64,000 bases of DNA from Leptoclinus maculatus (lineage: Eukaryota; Chordata; Actinopteri; Perciformes; Stichaeidae). A program made the position numbers and the translations under genes. Location: assembly GCA_032191485.1 (NCBI GenBank), contig JAVDOI010000004.1, forward strand, positions 23,979,270 to 24,043,269. Direction: 5' to 3'. Below the pieces are notes generated by a model. That model was not told the origin of the DNA. It saw nothing but the letters and a program-made list of their open reading frames with translations, and did no database searches. Position 1 is the first letter of the stretch. The number at the start of each line of letters is the position of its first letter. Shown in pieces: positions 52,788 to 62,900 of the stretch.

Positions 52788-55700
52788 GGCGGCTGAATCC
52801 CCAAAACAACAGTCTTCAGCACTTCACTGCCTGTGGCTGCAGCAATCTACCACACAGGGATGTGATATGTGCGGGCACAAACATGCAACACACACACACA
52901 CTCACACATGGAACATGTACACACACACACACACACACACACACAACGACACAGGCACCTGATGGACAATTAGTGGTCTACCCATCTGTTCATCTTTCCT
53001 GCTTGGAGCATCTGACGGTGTTCACACAGTCCACCTCTCGCTCAAGGTTAAACTCTGTCGAGTACACTGCGCATCTCTTTCTCTCTGCCTCAGACGCAAA
53101 CCATGATTGTGGACGCTTCCCACAGAATATGCCGTCTTAAACGTTTCTTAATAAACCACTGACACAGTGTGGGAACACTCGAGATCGTGCCGCTACCGTT
53201 TTTGACTGTTTTTCTTTCAGGTCCTGAACTCAAAGCCTCAAAGACATTTAATAACGCAGTGGGCAAAAAAAAAACATGTTTTTTCCTGTCTTGCTAAAAC
53301 CTTGCATCTTTTCCTCTCCTCCCAGAGCCTCTGCTTCCTCCCTGCCCTCCTCGCCACATGTCTGCGGGTGGATACCCGTCTCTCCAGACGATTCATTAGT
53401 TACATGAAGAATCCTCGCAACAGCTCCTAAAGCTTCGCTGTTTCTTCTAAACAGCAGACGGGTGCGGGGCTCTCTGCTCACACAGGGATCAAAGAGTCTT
53501 TTACTTTAGACGAACACGTGAATCAGAGCAGCAGCAATGTGTTTACGTATGTAATTGCGGTAATAAACATGTTATTTGAACTGTGTGTGTGTGTGTGTGT
53601 GTACCTGTGGCATGAGGCGGTCCAGCTGAGTGAATCTGTTCTTGTGCGACGGGTGTGTGGACAGCCACTCGGGGAAGGTGGGCTCTCCTGTCAGCTGGTC
53701 TCTGATTTCCATTTGCTGCCAGAATACGGGTCCTGCTCGCACATCTGCACACGCCTGGAAAGGACACACACACACACACACACACACACAATGAGGCATC
53801 CCTGTGTCTTGTGCCGAGATGAAAATCCTTACTGACATCTGAGTTTAGTTTAGTTTGACAACAGTGTCCCCTAGTGGCCTGCAGACAGCGAGGTTTGAAA
53901 CCACAGCTACATTACAGGAGTAAACTATTTAGTTGGGGAACTGAAAAAACAATGGCCAACTTTCAGTCCCCTGCGTGGGTCAAGCTCCAAAAATGCTGGA
54001 TCCTACATTTTTGCATAATGCAACGCAATAGCATCTTTCATTTGACATCCCAATCTCTACAATCTGCCACTTCCAGTTTGTAATGCAGGCTCTGTTACAT
54101 CGAAAGCACAAGCCAAGATAACTCTGACGTCATCCGGCCAAACACAGACCGAAAACAAGCAAAAAAACAGCCTGAAAAACAACAGTTTTGGAAACTGAAC
54201 TTTATGTGCAAACTCAGTGGATTGTTCCTTTAAGTATGACGATACCTTTGCAGCCAACTGCAACCCGACTTGATCGGCCTCAGCCTCCAGTTTCCTGCTG
54301 AAGGGACGGTTGAACATCAGCTGGGGGAGAAAAAAACAAAAAGATGACGTATGAGGTTGTGCAAAATTCATACATATTGCCCTTTTTTTAAAAGTCTATT
54401 CCAGAACATGAAGAAAATCGATGCCAGTTGATTGAAACGTTGTGTGCAAAGTATGAAAACTGTGATGTCTTGTCAGGAGATTGTGTGACATTCTGGAAGA
54501 GGTCTCACCTGGGACAGCTTGCCCTGGACCCACTGCCCCAGCAGAGCCAGGCTGTCTCGAGGACAAATGGCCCAGATGGCTGTCAGCAGAATCAGGGACA
54601 GGAGGTCCACGACATGAGACAGACTGGCCTGTTCTGCCTGAGGAGGGAGGGGGGGGGAGATGACAGGGAGGAGACAAGGAGGGAATGTAGAAAGGATTAG
54701 GGTTAATAAAATGAATAGAAGAGAATATAAAAAGTTTTTGGGAGGTGAACAAGGCTGCTGGAACATATTGATTGTTCCCATCTATTTCAGAGGAACTTTT
54801 TACACTATAACAGATTCAGAGGTTTTAACAGCCAATCCAATAGAGCGCACCTACTGGGTAATACCAAGCACATCGATGCTCATTCCCTTCATCTAATTAA
54901 AATCTCCTTCAAGCATTTCCTCCGAGGACGTTTAAAGTCATGAACTACCCACAACTTCATTAGACACTTTTTTTTTCTCATTTTTTTTAAAGAACAAGAC
55001 GAATCGGCTTTTAATAGAGTGAAAAAAACAGCCGTCGGGGGAGAATGAATAAAGCTCGGCGGCGCCCTCGGTGGACAGGACTTTGGACGCCGCGGTGCAG
55101 ACGGGATCAGTGAGCGTTTGGACGTGATTGTCAGAGAGACTTCATCACCGGCTGATGCAACAACACCGCAACTGGTGCCACACTTCAGCCATTAGTACAC
55201 GTCCGAGATGGAGCTGGGGGGGGGGGCTGATGATGAATCATCTGGAGATCTCAGTGTATAATGCACATCCCTATTAGGAGGTCCACATACATATTTATCT
55301 CACCACCTTGTGTGGGAGAGACCTGGAAGACTTCCAGCTGTAACTTTCTACTCTGGGTGCCAACAAAGGCTTTTAAATGACTTCAAACTTCTTGTTCTCG
55401 AACATTGTTTCAGATGACTCATCTGTGTGCACGGCGAAGGTCTGCTGCTGTCCACCTCGTTCTCCGCAGAGCTGGAGAGGTTTCTATGTTTTCTGCTGCG
55501 TCTTTGTTTCCCATTTAAATAGTTTGGCTCCGTCGTGCAACTGCAGCTCGCATTGATTTAATGAGTGAGAGAATTATTTCTGTAAACAAATACAGTGGTA
55601 GGTTTAATTCCCTTCCCATTGCAAAAGCCGCACTAACAATGAGGGCCCGTTGCTACTGCGCTGTGAGGCAGCAGGAACTAAATGTGTTTCAAGGTGATAA

Positions 55701-56416
55701 AGGCAAACTAATGAGCGGATATTTTGGTGGAGAAATAAAGGGACGGACTCCAATGTCAGGTGGAGCGCTACTGTAAATAATAATAAGCTCTGTGGTGATA
55801 TAGTCAGGGGTAGAAAGAGGTGACACCATCACAGAGTGTACTTACAGAGTGTCCCAATACAGCATGAGCCATCTCGTGTCCCAGCACAACGGTGAGCTGG
55901 TGGACGTCCGCCACCGCCTCCAGCATCCCCGCAAACATGAACACTTTCCCGTCCTGCGTTAAAAAGGAAAGAACAAGTCTGAGACGACATCATGACATGA
56001 AGGACACGTGTAGCTCTACGTTGCCGTCTTCCTTCTACTGACCGGCAGGACGAAGGCGTTGACGTCGGCACTCTGCACCACGTGGACGCTCCAGCTGACT
56101 TCGGACACTTCAGGGATGTCCTTGTTTCTTTGGGCCAGGTGCTGCACCACCCGCTCCACCACCTGGTGACGAGGGTCGGTGACTGGAACCAGCCGCTCCG
56201 CAAACTCCTCCATATACTGAAGGACGCACACACACACGAGAGCATTTTAGGAATAATTTACTTAGCTTAATTCCTCCTCATGTTCAAATTTCTCTCCCTC
56301 CTTCAGTCATCCATTTACTAAATGCCATCTCACTTGGCTTGTTTTCATCTAAATGAATCTTGTTAAAAGTGTTGGAAAGATAATTTGTAATTCCCCCCCC
56401 CCCACACACACACTCA

Positions 56417-56456
<40 letters not shown>

Positions 56457-57409
56457 GCCTCTGAAGTCAGGGCTGCCAGCTCCATGTACTTCTCTCTGCT
56501 GAACACGAGGAGGCGGGTGCGTCCCGTCACCGGGGACTCATCCAGGTGGGTCAGGAAGAGGAGGGCTACAATCACCATAGCAACGCTTGCCCCCGCCGCC
56601 AGATGCCAGCGGCGCTGACGGACCCAATCGCGAAAGAGCTGCCGCCGGTCGGCTGGCAGAGCCACCCACCACTTCCTTATACTCCTGTGCACAGGGTTAG
56701 GGTTAGGCTGCTGAGGTAGCTCCCACAGAATCACGCTGTACATTTAAACATCATATACTATCCCACAGTGGTACAGAATGAACAGAATAAATCATTTAAA
56801 TGTCCTTTCATGTTTGGAAAATTGGCATGTTTGGAATTTAGTAAAATAAATGCAAAAACCACTAAGATCTGAAAGTAGGTCTGGCCAAGAAGGCAGCATC
56901 AAAACATGCATAAAATATGCTCACAACAGCATAGTATGCACAAAACACTGGAGTGATTTTGTGTGTTTTTCCCAAGGAGGCAGTCAAATATTTAAGGAGA
57001 CAAGTAGGCCAAGACAGAACAACTCTCTGCAGAGCGGGGTGTTTCATGGTGGGGGAGCTGGAAATGCTTCCAAATTCATCTCTCTGACCCAAAATAGAAC
57101 CAAATAAATGAACGACGCCTCACTGATGAAAGTGTGCTATGGAGCCTCACGTGTGCCAAATTATGCTATTAATATTATTATTATGAATTTAAAGTTAAAT
57201 TGGTTTCAGATTAGTGTCGCAAGACGTAACAGACGAGACACAACAACACACAAAGGGGGACTTCACGTGCAGTGAGTACATGCAACAGGTTGAGTGTGAA
57301 CAGAAACTGCAGAACAAAGGTCCTGCATGTTCATTTAATGTTATGTCACTTTATGTTGATGTGGGGCCGTGTATTAGAGGAGCAGGCAGTCTGATGTGGA
57401 GGGTAACGT

Positions 57410-57463
<54 letters not shown>

Positions 57464-58079
57464 GTAGCAGGAGAAAGGAGTGGTTAAATTAAAAAAAATC
57501 TATTAAATTAAATACAAAAACAAAGGAGGATTGAAATTTAAATTATTATTTAAATTTGTTATCAGCTAATTAACAAACTGTTAATTAACAAAAACAATGG
57601 CAACAAATTCTAAAGTAACTTATTTGTTAAATCAAATGACCCAATTAATACAACTGCTAATACAACAATTAAGAACACATTACTACATTAAGTGGTAATT
57701 AAATAACATTGTGTGTCTCCTACCTGCCCAGGATTATAGCCACGATCTTCTGCAGAGGCTTGAGCATCATCCATATGAGGGGGGCGGGCAAGGCCCTCGC
57801 GGGGGCTGAGGTGTGGAACAGGTGTCCCAGGACAGGTAAAGGGGGTTTGGGACCAATCTGGCAACACGCCGTCCTCCCATTGTTAAGGAATAAGAGAGGC
57901 GATAACTTTGAAGTGGCTCTGAGGTGAACAGAGATTGATGGAGGAGTCTGAGAGGACACCCAGTAGTGTGTCTTCTGCGCAGGACGTCCTGCTTGTCCGC
58001 AGCACACCCGGAAGTGTCGTGTTAGATGAGCGGAGAGAGAAGAAAAGCGAGTGCTCCTCAAAACACAAAGTAGAACCAT
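51083..58079 (-). CDS. oma1: OMA1 zinc metallopeptidase, complete, 8 coding exons
   Basis: Membrane-bound M48-family metalloprotease of the mitochondrial inner membrane. On depolarisation or other stress the family cleaves the fusion GTPase OPA1, and also DELE1. Coding exons (minus strand): 58079-57724, 56684-56456, 56216-56043, 55953-55846, 54637-54509, 54320-54246, 53754-53605, 51394-51083. All joins keep phase and give 510 residues (human about 524). Residues 1-30 are Arg/Ser/Leu-rich with almost no acid, as in a mitochondrial presequence. A membrane span lies near 147-164. The zinc site is HEMAH at 279-283 with third ligand Glu344 in an ExxAD motif, and a hydrophobic stretch at 298-314 lies between them. 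WLSTHPSH (exon 7) and LRESCSCP (exon 8) are family signatures. The start is the first Met of the frame that gives a presequence, in context ggacgATGG. The C-terminal 80 residues are Ala/Pro-rich and diverged. The neighbour upstream is mysm1 on the same strand, as in mammals. Confidence 0.96.
51807..52128. repeat. 22-bp minisatellite in oma1 last intron
   Basis: About 14-15 head-to-tail copies of a 22-bp unit made of AAAACAGACC and AAAACCAGACTG variants, in the intron between oma1 coding exons 7 and 8. Copies differ by single bases (AAAACC versus AAAAAC, ACTG versus ACCG). It follows a dispersed-repeat segment (about 51690-51806). Because 22 is not a multiple of three and the unit lacks stops, long spurious frames arise in all three minus phases. 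Confidence 0.93.
52719..52783. repeat. (CA)n microsatellite in oma1 intron 7
   Basis: CA run of 65 bases. A second cluster of CA runs follows at 52888-52945. Confidence 0.96.
53605..53754 (-). CDS. oma1: oma1 coding exon 7 (flanked by TG and AC tracts)
   Basis: Encodes residues 358-407 (150 nt, phase 0-0), including ACADVRAG, FWQQME and WLSTHPSHKNR, all family signatures. In transcript sense a long (TG)n tract ends eight bases before the acceptor AG (CCTTTCCAG). The donor CCACAG|GTACACAC runs at once into (AC)n. Losing the exon would keep the reading frame but remove a conserved block and the Cys359 partner. Confidence 0.95.
54060..54190. repeat. Second, unexpanded copy of the same repeat family in oma1 intron 6
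   Basis: Shares with 51735-51820 the pieces CAGTTTGTAATGCAG, CGAAAGC/CGTTGAAAGCC, GCCAAGATAA and TGACxTCAxCxGGCCAAA, then a few CAGACCGAAAACA units. It looks like a copy of the parent repeat in which the tail did not expand into a minisatellite. Confidence 0.75.
54246..54320 (-). CDS. oma1: oma1 coding exon 6 (third zinc ligand)
   Basis: Encodes residues 333-357 (25 codons, phase 0-0): LMFNRPFSRK then LEAEAD. Glu344 is the expected third zinc ligand of the M48 ExxAD motif. The donor is GCAAAG|GTATCG. Confidence 0.95.
54509..54637 (-). CDS. oma1: oma1 coding exon 5
   Basis: Encodes residues 290-332 (43 codons, phase 0-0), a hydrophobic segment (VVDLLSLILLTAIWAICP) followed by RDSLALLGQW. The segment lies between the HExxH helix and the third zinc ligand. 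The acceptor sits behind a long C/T tract and the donor is CCCAG|GTGAGA. Confidence 0.95.
55846..55953 (-). CDS. oma1: oma1 coding exon 4 (catalytic HExxH)
   Basis: Encodes residues 254-289 (36 codons, phase 0-0). It contains LGHEMAHAVLGHS: His279 and His283 are zinc ligands and Glu280 is the general base. The acceptor is AACGCAG|GACGGG and the donor CACTCT|GTAAG. Confidence 0.97.
56043..56216 (-). CDS. oma1: oma1 coding exon 3
   Basis: Encodes residues 196-253 (58 codons, phase 0 at both ends), from YMEEFAERLV to NAFVLP. The run NKDIPEVSEVSW and HVV..ADVNAFVLP matches the conserved region just before the catalytic helix. The acceptor is preceded by a short TG run (GTGTGTGTGTGCGTCCTTCAG). 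Confidence 0.95.
56419..56453. repeat. (CT)n microsatellite touching the oma1 exon 2 donor
   Basis: CT run of 35 bases. In transcript sense it is a (GA)n run that starts within the donor site of oma1 exon 2. Confidence 0.96.
56456..56684 (-). CDS. oma1: oma1 coding exon 2 (transmembrane segment)
   Basis: Acceptor TGCACAG|GAGTATAAGG. The exon completes Arg119 and encodes residues 120-195, starting SIRKWWVALP, which is strongly OMA1-like. The stretch from about 147 to 164 (LAAGASVAMVIVALLFLT) is the predicted membrane anchor, followed by the conserved SPVTGRTRLL. The donor GAGGCG|GTGAGAGAG runs straight into a (GA)n tract. Confidence 0.95.
57412..57461. repeat. (GT)n microsatellite in oma1 intron 1
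   Basis: GT run of 50 bases. Confidence 0.96.
57724..58079 (-). CDS. oma1: oma1 coding exon 1 (mitochondrial presequence)
   Basis: Encodes residues 1-118 plus two bases of Arg119. It begins MVLLCVLRSTRFSSLSAHLT, basic and hydroxylated as expected for matrix import. It ends with MMLKPLQKIVAIILG, close to the human segment at the same place. The donor is GGCAG|GTAGGAG, phase 2. Most of the exon between these ends is poorly conserved, as is usual for this part of the family. Confidence 0.92.
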
Positions 58080-58520
58080 CGTCCTTGCTGGTGACGCAAA
58101 AAAGTATTTTTTGCAACCTCAGACGACGCAAACACGTCCGTCTGTTGTTATATTGGGGCTGGAATTCCTCATGTTGAAGTAGAAATGACTGTCATATGAC
58201 GTTTAAGTTTCCTTTTGTTTTTAAAATAACCTCGAACTGCTCCCAGCTGTCAATGTCACTGCTAGCCGGTGGACGCTAGCTACAGTTAGCCTTGTATCGC
58301 TGTCTAACGGCCGCGGAACTAAAATGTTTATCTGGTTCAAAAGTTTATTTCATAGCACCGTAACACACGTCGAGTTAAAGAAAACATTTTAGTTCCTTTG
58401 CGACGCGAATCGTCTGAACTGTTGACGACGGAACTTTGGTCGTTGATTGGACAGTTAGACGCTTCCGCTTCCAAAATGATTCCCCCTAGAAACGACTCCG
58501 CGACGAACGTTCCGGTTGCA
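58080..58520 (-). promoter_or_regulatory. Probable oma1 promoter and 5' UTR
   Basis: This region just upstream of the oma1 start is richer in CpG than the surrounding DNA. It carries GCTAGC/GTTAGC-type motifs and CGGCCGCGG around 58260-58320, typical of teleost promoters and 5' UTRs, and a minus-strand CCAAT box at 58446-58450. No TATA box is obvious. The start site is not determined. Confidence 0.5.
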
Positions 58521-59347
58521 CAGTTAGCGTCTCGCAGTAGATTAAAGAAACATAATCATCATAACATGTTTCATCCATCTTATGTTACTGTCTGTATGTT
58601 TCGTGTTACACCATTAACGGTATAATTTCTCACTATTTAATATTATAACTATCATATAACTATTTTTATTCAATAAAAAGTTAATAAAAAGAATAGAGCG
58701 TCTTTGGTTAAAGTTGTCAGTTGCATTATTACCTCTTTTTTCAGTCTGGGATATGTCAATGATTGGCAACATCATCACTTTTTATGCATGGAATGAAACA
58801 CTGCAGTGCTCCTAAATACAGCAGCACTAAATAGCTCAATCTGGTGGAAAAAGTACAATTTTGAAGCCAGGGCTCTAGATTGAAAGTCTGATATGTTGGA
58901 ATAAATTATTTTATGATGTAAAGCTTGTCCTTTATTTAATAGGTTTCAATGGGGACATTTTTGTCATTTAGGGTCTGATCATCTGTGTTTTGGCTACAGA
59001 CTTTATTATCATAGACTTATTATTCAGGAGATGAGGTAAAACTTACACCCATGCCAAATGCAATAACACAGACAAAATGATCGAACCGTTAAAAATGAAA
59101 AAGCCAAGGGTTCACCTAATAATGATGAATCCAGGTCGACAATTTTAACAAAAATAAACGTACTTCCATAGAAGATAAGAATTTTCCTTTGATGGAAAAG
59201 AAAACAGCCAAGGTGTGACTTCTATTTTAAACATTTTGGTCAAAAACAACAGCATTTAAAAGCACTGTAACTAAGATATATACTAGGGTTATCAAACTAT
59301 CACACAAATATAACATAAAACAAGAGGCCAAAATATAAAAATCTATT

Positions 59348-59353
59348 TTTATT
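59348..59353 (-). terminator. Candidate mysm1 poly(A) signal
   Basis: AATAAA on the minus strand about 225 bases past the mysm1 stop and well before the oma1 promoter. It is the only hexamer of this type seen in the first 250 bases of the 3' UTR. Confidence 0.5.
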
Positions 59354-59579
59354 TTCCTGTTTAAAAGAAAACTGCAGAACTGAGAAAGTGAATTTTCTCC
59401 CCAATAACACACATCTTTCTCTTTCTTTCTAGTTTTTTGGTTAAAGCATTGAACAGAAAATAACAAAATGTTAAAAAACTAAATGAGTAAGTTGGTAATA
59501 CTGATACGAAACCTTATCGTAAAGCTTCTGCTGCGTTAAATATTGTTCGAAGCACAAGCAGGGTGAGATATGTCGTCCA

Positions 59580-59936
59580 TCACAGTAAATAGTCGTGTTC
59601 ACTCGACAACACAGAGCCCAGATGTAAAACTGTGCTGCCGTTTGTCTCAAACTGTGAGTCTGTGGTTTGTACGCTGGTGTCTGAAGCTCTGCCAGAGTCT
59701 GGATCAGAGCCTCTTCCTCCCTCCGGAGGCTTCTCCTCACTGAGCAGCTCGTCAAAAGTAAAGTCATCCGAGTCCACCGGTCTGTGTGAGGGATGCAAAG
59801 ACTCTTCCTCTTCCTGGTCAGACGGTTGCTCCTGGGCAATGAAGTCGGACTGGAAAAGGGCCTGGATCTGGGTGAGGAAGGGGTCTCCCTCCTCATCCGG
59901 CAGGGGCTCCATGTACCTGGCCAGAGACGACAGCAT
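59580..59936 (-). CDS. mysm1: mysm1 terminal coding exon
   Basis: 118 codons and a TGA stop. It begins MLSSLARYMEPLPDEEGDPF and FLTQIQALFQSDF, where the human protein has F(L)TEIENLF. An acidic Ser-rich tail follows (DSDDFTFDELLSEE), which is not clearly conserved. The acceptor is CTCCCCTTAG|ATGCTG. Confidence 0.9.
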   Translation of the reverse strand: MLSSLARYMEPLPDEEGDPFLTQIQALFQSDFIAQEQPSDQEEEESLHPSHRPVDSDDFTFDELLSEEKPPEGGRGSDPDSGRASDTSVQTTDSQFETNGSTVLHLGSVLSSEHDYLL

Positions 59937-62900
59937 CTAAGGGGAGGGGCCAGATGGAAGAGGTACAGTGAAATGAGACAGAGAAAATAAAACAGTAGAA
60001 CAGTGAACACTGGGATGTGTGAACAGACCTTCTCCAGACAGGTGAGATGGGAGTCTTTCCGGAAAAATCTCTCCATCTGCACACTCCTAGAAGAAAACGG
60101 AACAGTTTAGATACTTCATCTTTAAAACAGTTACCTCGCCCTAACCAAAACAAACTAAAACCAATTATTAGGAAGTGGGCAATATATATATATAATTTGT
60201 TATCTTGGCTCATGACAAAAAGAAACCACTCACAACAAGTTGATCGTTTGTTTTTCACTAAAGAGACGTGTGTCCCGTCTGTGACGCAATACAAATATTT
60301 GTTTCTACACAAAAAGGAAAGGTAAAGTGATTCCAGTATGTTTTAAGAGTTCTAAGCATATTTCGGTGATTATTGGGATAATATCGGGAATCGCAATTAC
60401 TTTGGCCAGGATAAAACTAAAAACTAAAACTAAACTTAACAAACTCACTCTGAAGACTAACTAGAACTAAACTAGAATAAAATGGATTCCAAACTATTCC
60501 AGCCTTGGTCAGGACTCGGTTCCCACTCACCCGGATGTTTGACAGTATTTGTAGATGATCCACTGAGCTCTCCTCAGCGTCTGTTCCCAGTCTGGAATGT
60601 CTTGTGATGACAGGAAGTCGAATCTGTAGGGCAGCTCTGGAGGGGGGGGAGACAGAGAGAGAGAGACTCAGCCAGAGGATAAACTGAGCTACTGTGTGAT
60701 GAAATCACTGACCTACATTGTCGGATGGATTTCAAAGCCTCTTGATCTTGACTGTTTTGAAGTTTTGAATCATGTGTGTGTGTGTGTCTGTGTGTGTGTG
60801 TGCGTGTGTTAAACACACTCTGTGGGCCTGAAGGCTCCTGGCTCTCTTTCACCAACAAGCAGGTGGTTTGGGAGTGGGGGGAGGGGTTGGCCGGGTCATA
60901 TGGGCTCACGATCATCCCGATGAAGGGGGCTCCGCCACGAGAGAAGTAACTCTGGAACAACCAGGACAGAGGAAATCAGATCACACGTTCAAACCGGTTA
61001 CACTCCTCCTTTTCGAATGTCACACGTCAATTCAACCTGCCGGATCAGACAGTGATCACATATAAGAAGCAGCCGGAGAAACACATTCAATTTCCTGTAA
61101 ATTTGTCACAATAAAAGTCCTCTTCCTCCCTGTAGTATTACTATGTTATGTTATTGAAGAATAGCCGCTAACAAAGCTACGCTAAATCAACAGTAAACAC
61201 ATTTTCCTGTAGATTCTTCACAATAAAATGTCCCTGTTATTTTATTATTTAAACACAAGCATTAGAAACAGGAAATGTTGGGTTTTGATCAGCAGTAACT
61301 TCCCAGTGAAACGGAAGTTAGAGCTTCTTTGGAGTGAATGCTGTCCACACCTCATTTAGAGCTGAACCACCTCGAACATGTGGTCTGGCTGATCGGACGA
61401 CCACAGTCTCACTGAACAGACAAGTGTAACGAAGACGTATTAAACCAGTGGGACTTCTTTGACGGACTGCTCTTACCTGGAACTGGTCCTGCGTGTTTAT
61501 GTCCCGTACTGAAGGGTTTGGGTGGAAGGTCGGGTGCGAGTGGTACCAGCCCACCACACTGAGGCCCAGAGACGACAGCACGTCGCAGGCCTGCGTCTGA
61601 GACAGCGGGTCCATCTCACACTGCAGACCCGTGCTCACACTGTTGCACGGCTCTGCTGCACAGATCTGCACAGACACACAGAACACAAAGAGTGCTGTAC
61701 ACAGTAACATAAAGAAGAAATAAAGTGTCGCTTTCCACTCCTTTCTCTACCTTCAGCGCTCTCTGCTCCTCGTTGAAGGTTCCACCGAGCAGGCCGATGA
61801 CTTCCCCCCGCGACACGTGGGCATGCTGACAATCACAACACACTTCATATGTTTTTGCAACATTAGAATACAATAAATGACAATAAATGAATGACAGACT
61901 TGCAGCTAGGGCGGGGCAATATGGCCAAAATCACAACAGTATACTCCTGTGTGAATTAAATACTTGACAAATGAGTATTTTCTCATTTAATTAAGAACTC
62001 TGGTACAAAATGAACAGATTTCCTGAGAAATTAGTGCAAGTCTGTGCTTGTTATTATCAATTAAGATCATTTAATTGTGTCTGAAGATGTCTCCATGAAT
62101 GATTTCTTCACCATATGATTCCATTGAGAGACGATAAAGGAGAGTACATTCAGCTGGTTGTGTGTAAAGCATACCATGTCCATAATGAGAAGAGTCTCTG
62201 CACACACAATGACCTGGAATGGTTCCTGGGAACAACAGCAAAGGAGAGCTTTTAATACTTAAACTAACAAAGTATTGTACTGCTGATGACTGAAGACGGA
62301 TAAACAGCCACTGACCTGCACATCCTCTCCAAAAGACCTGCAGGGAATCAACTGGAAGGGATCAAAAGACCTAAAAGAAGACCGTAAATAGTTAGACATA
62401 TAAATGAATATAAAATGATATGATTATATAATGAATCCATCATGCTCACCCTCTGAACCGTGAGACCTTGCAGGGTTTAGGCTGCCTCTTCATCTCTTCT
62501 CTCCGCAGGGCGATTTCCTCCGCACTGAGATGCTGAGGACACAGGACCAGTAAATGTGTTCATGTGAATTCTCCCAACGATCAGTTGTTTTGCAGCACGG
62601 TTGCATTTTGTCTCAAAGTGTCCACACCTCGTACGTCTGTCCCTCCAAATCTTTAGAGTCGCACCAGTTTCCCCACGTGTCCCGCACGCGCCGCTTCCTG
62701 GTCCGCTGAAACGTGCAGCCAATCGGCAGTTAGCTCGAGGTTTTACATTCTTGAAGTCGGGGTGTCTTTTATGGGAGTTTTGAGGAGTTTCTGGGCACCT
62801 ACCATGCTCTGCAGTCTCTGGGCGAGCTGGTAGGCCTCAATCACATCTCTGCCCTCCTTGTGCTTGGAGCGGTCCACCATCTTTGGGCGATTGTAGACCG

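Noticed and set aside
57883..58177. Alternative frames over oma1 exon 1
   Set aside because: They lack the conserved LKPLQKIVAIILG end and do not join in phase to exon 2.
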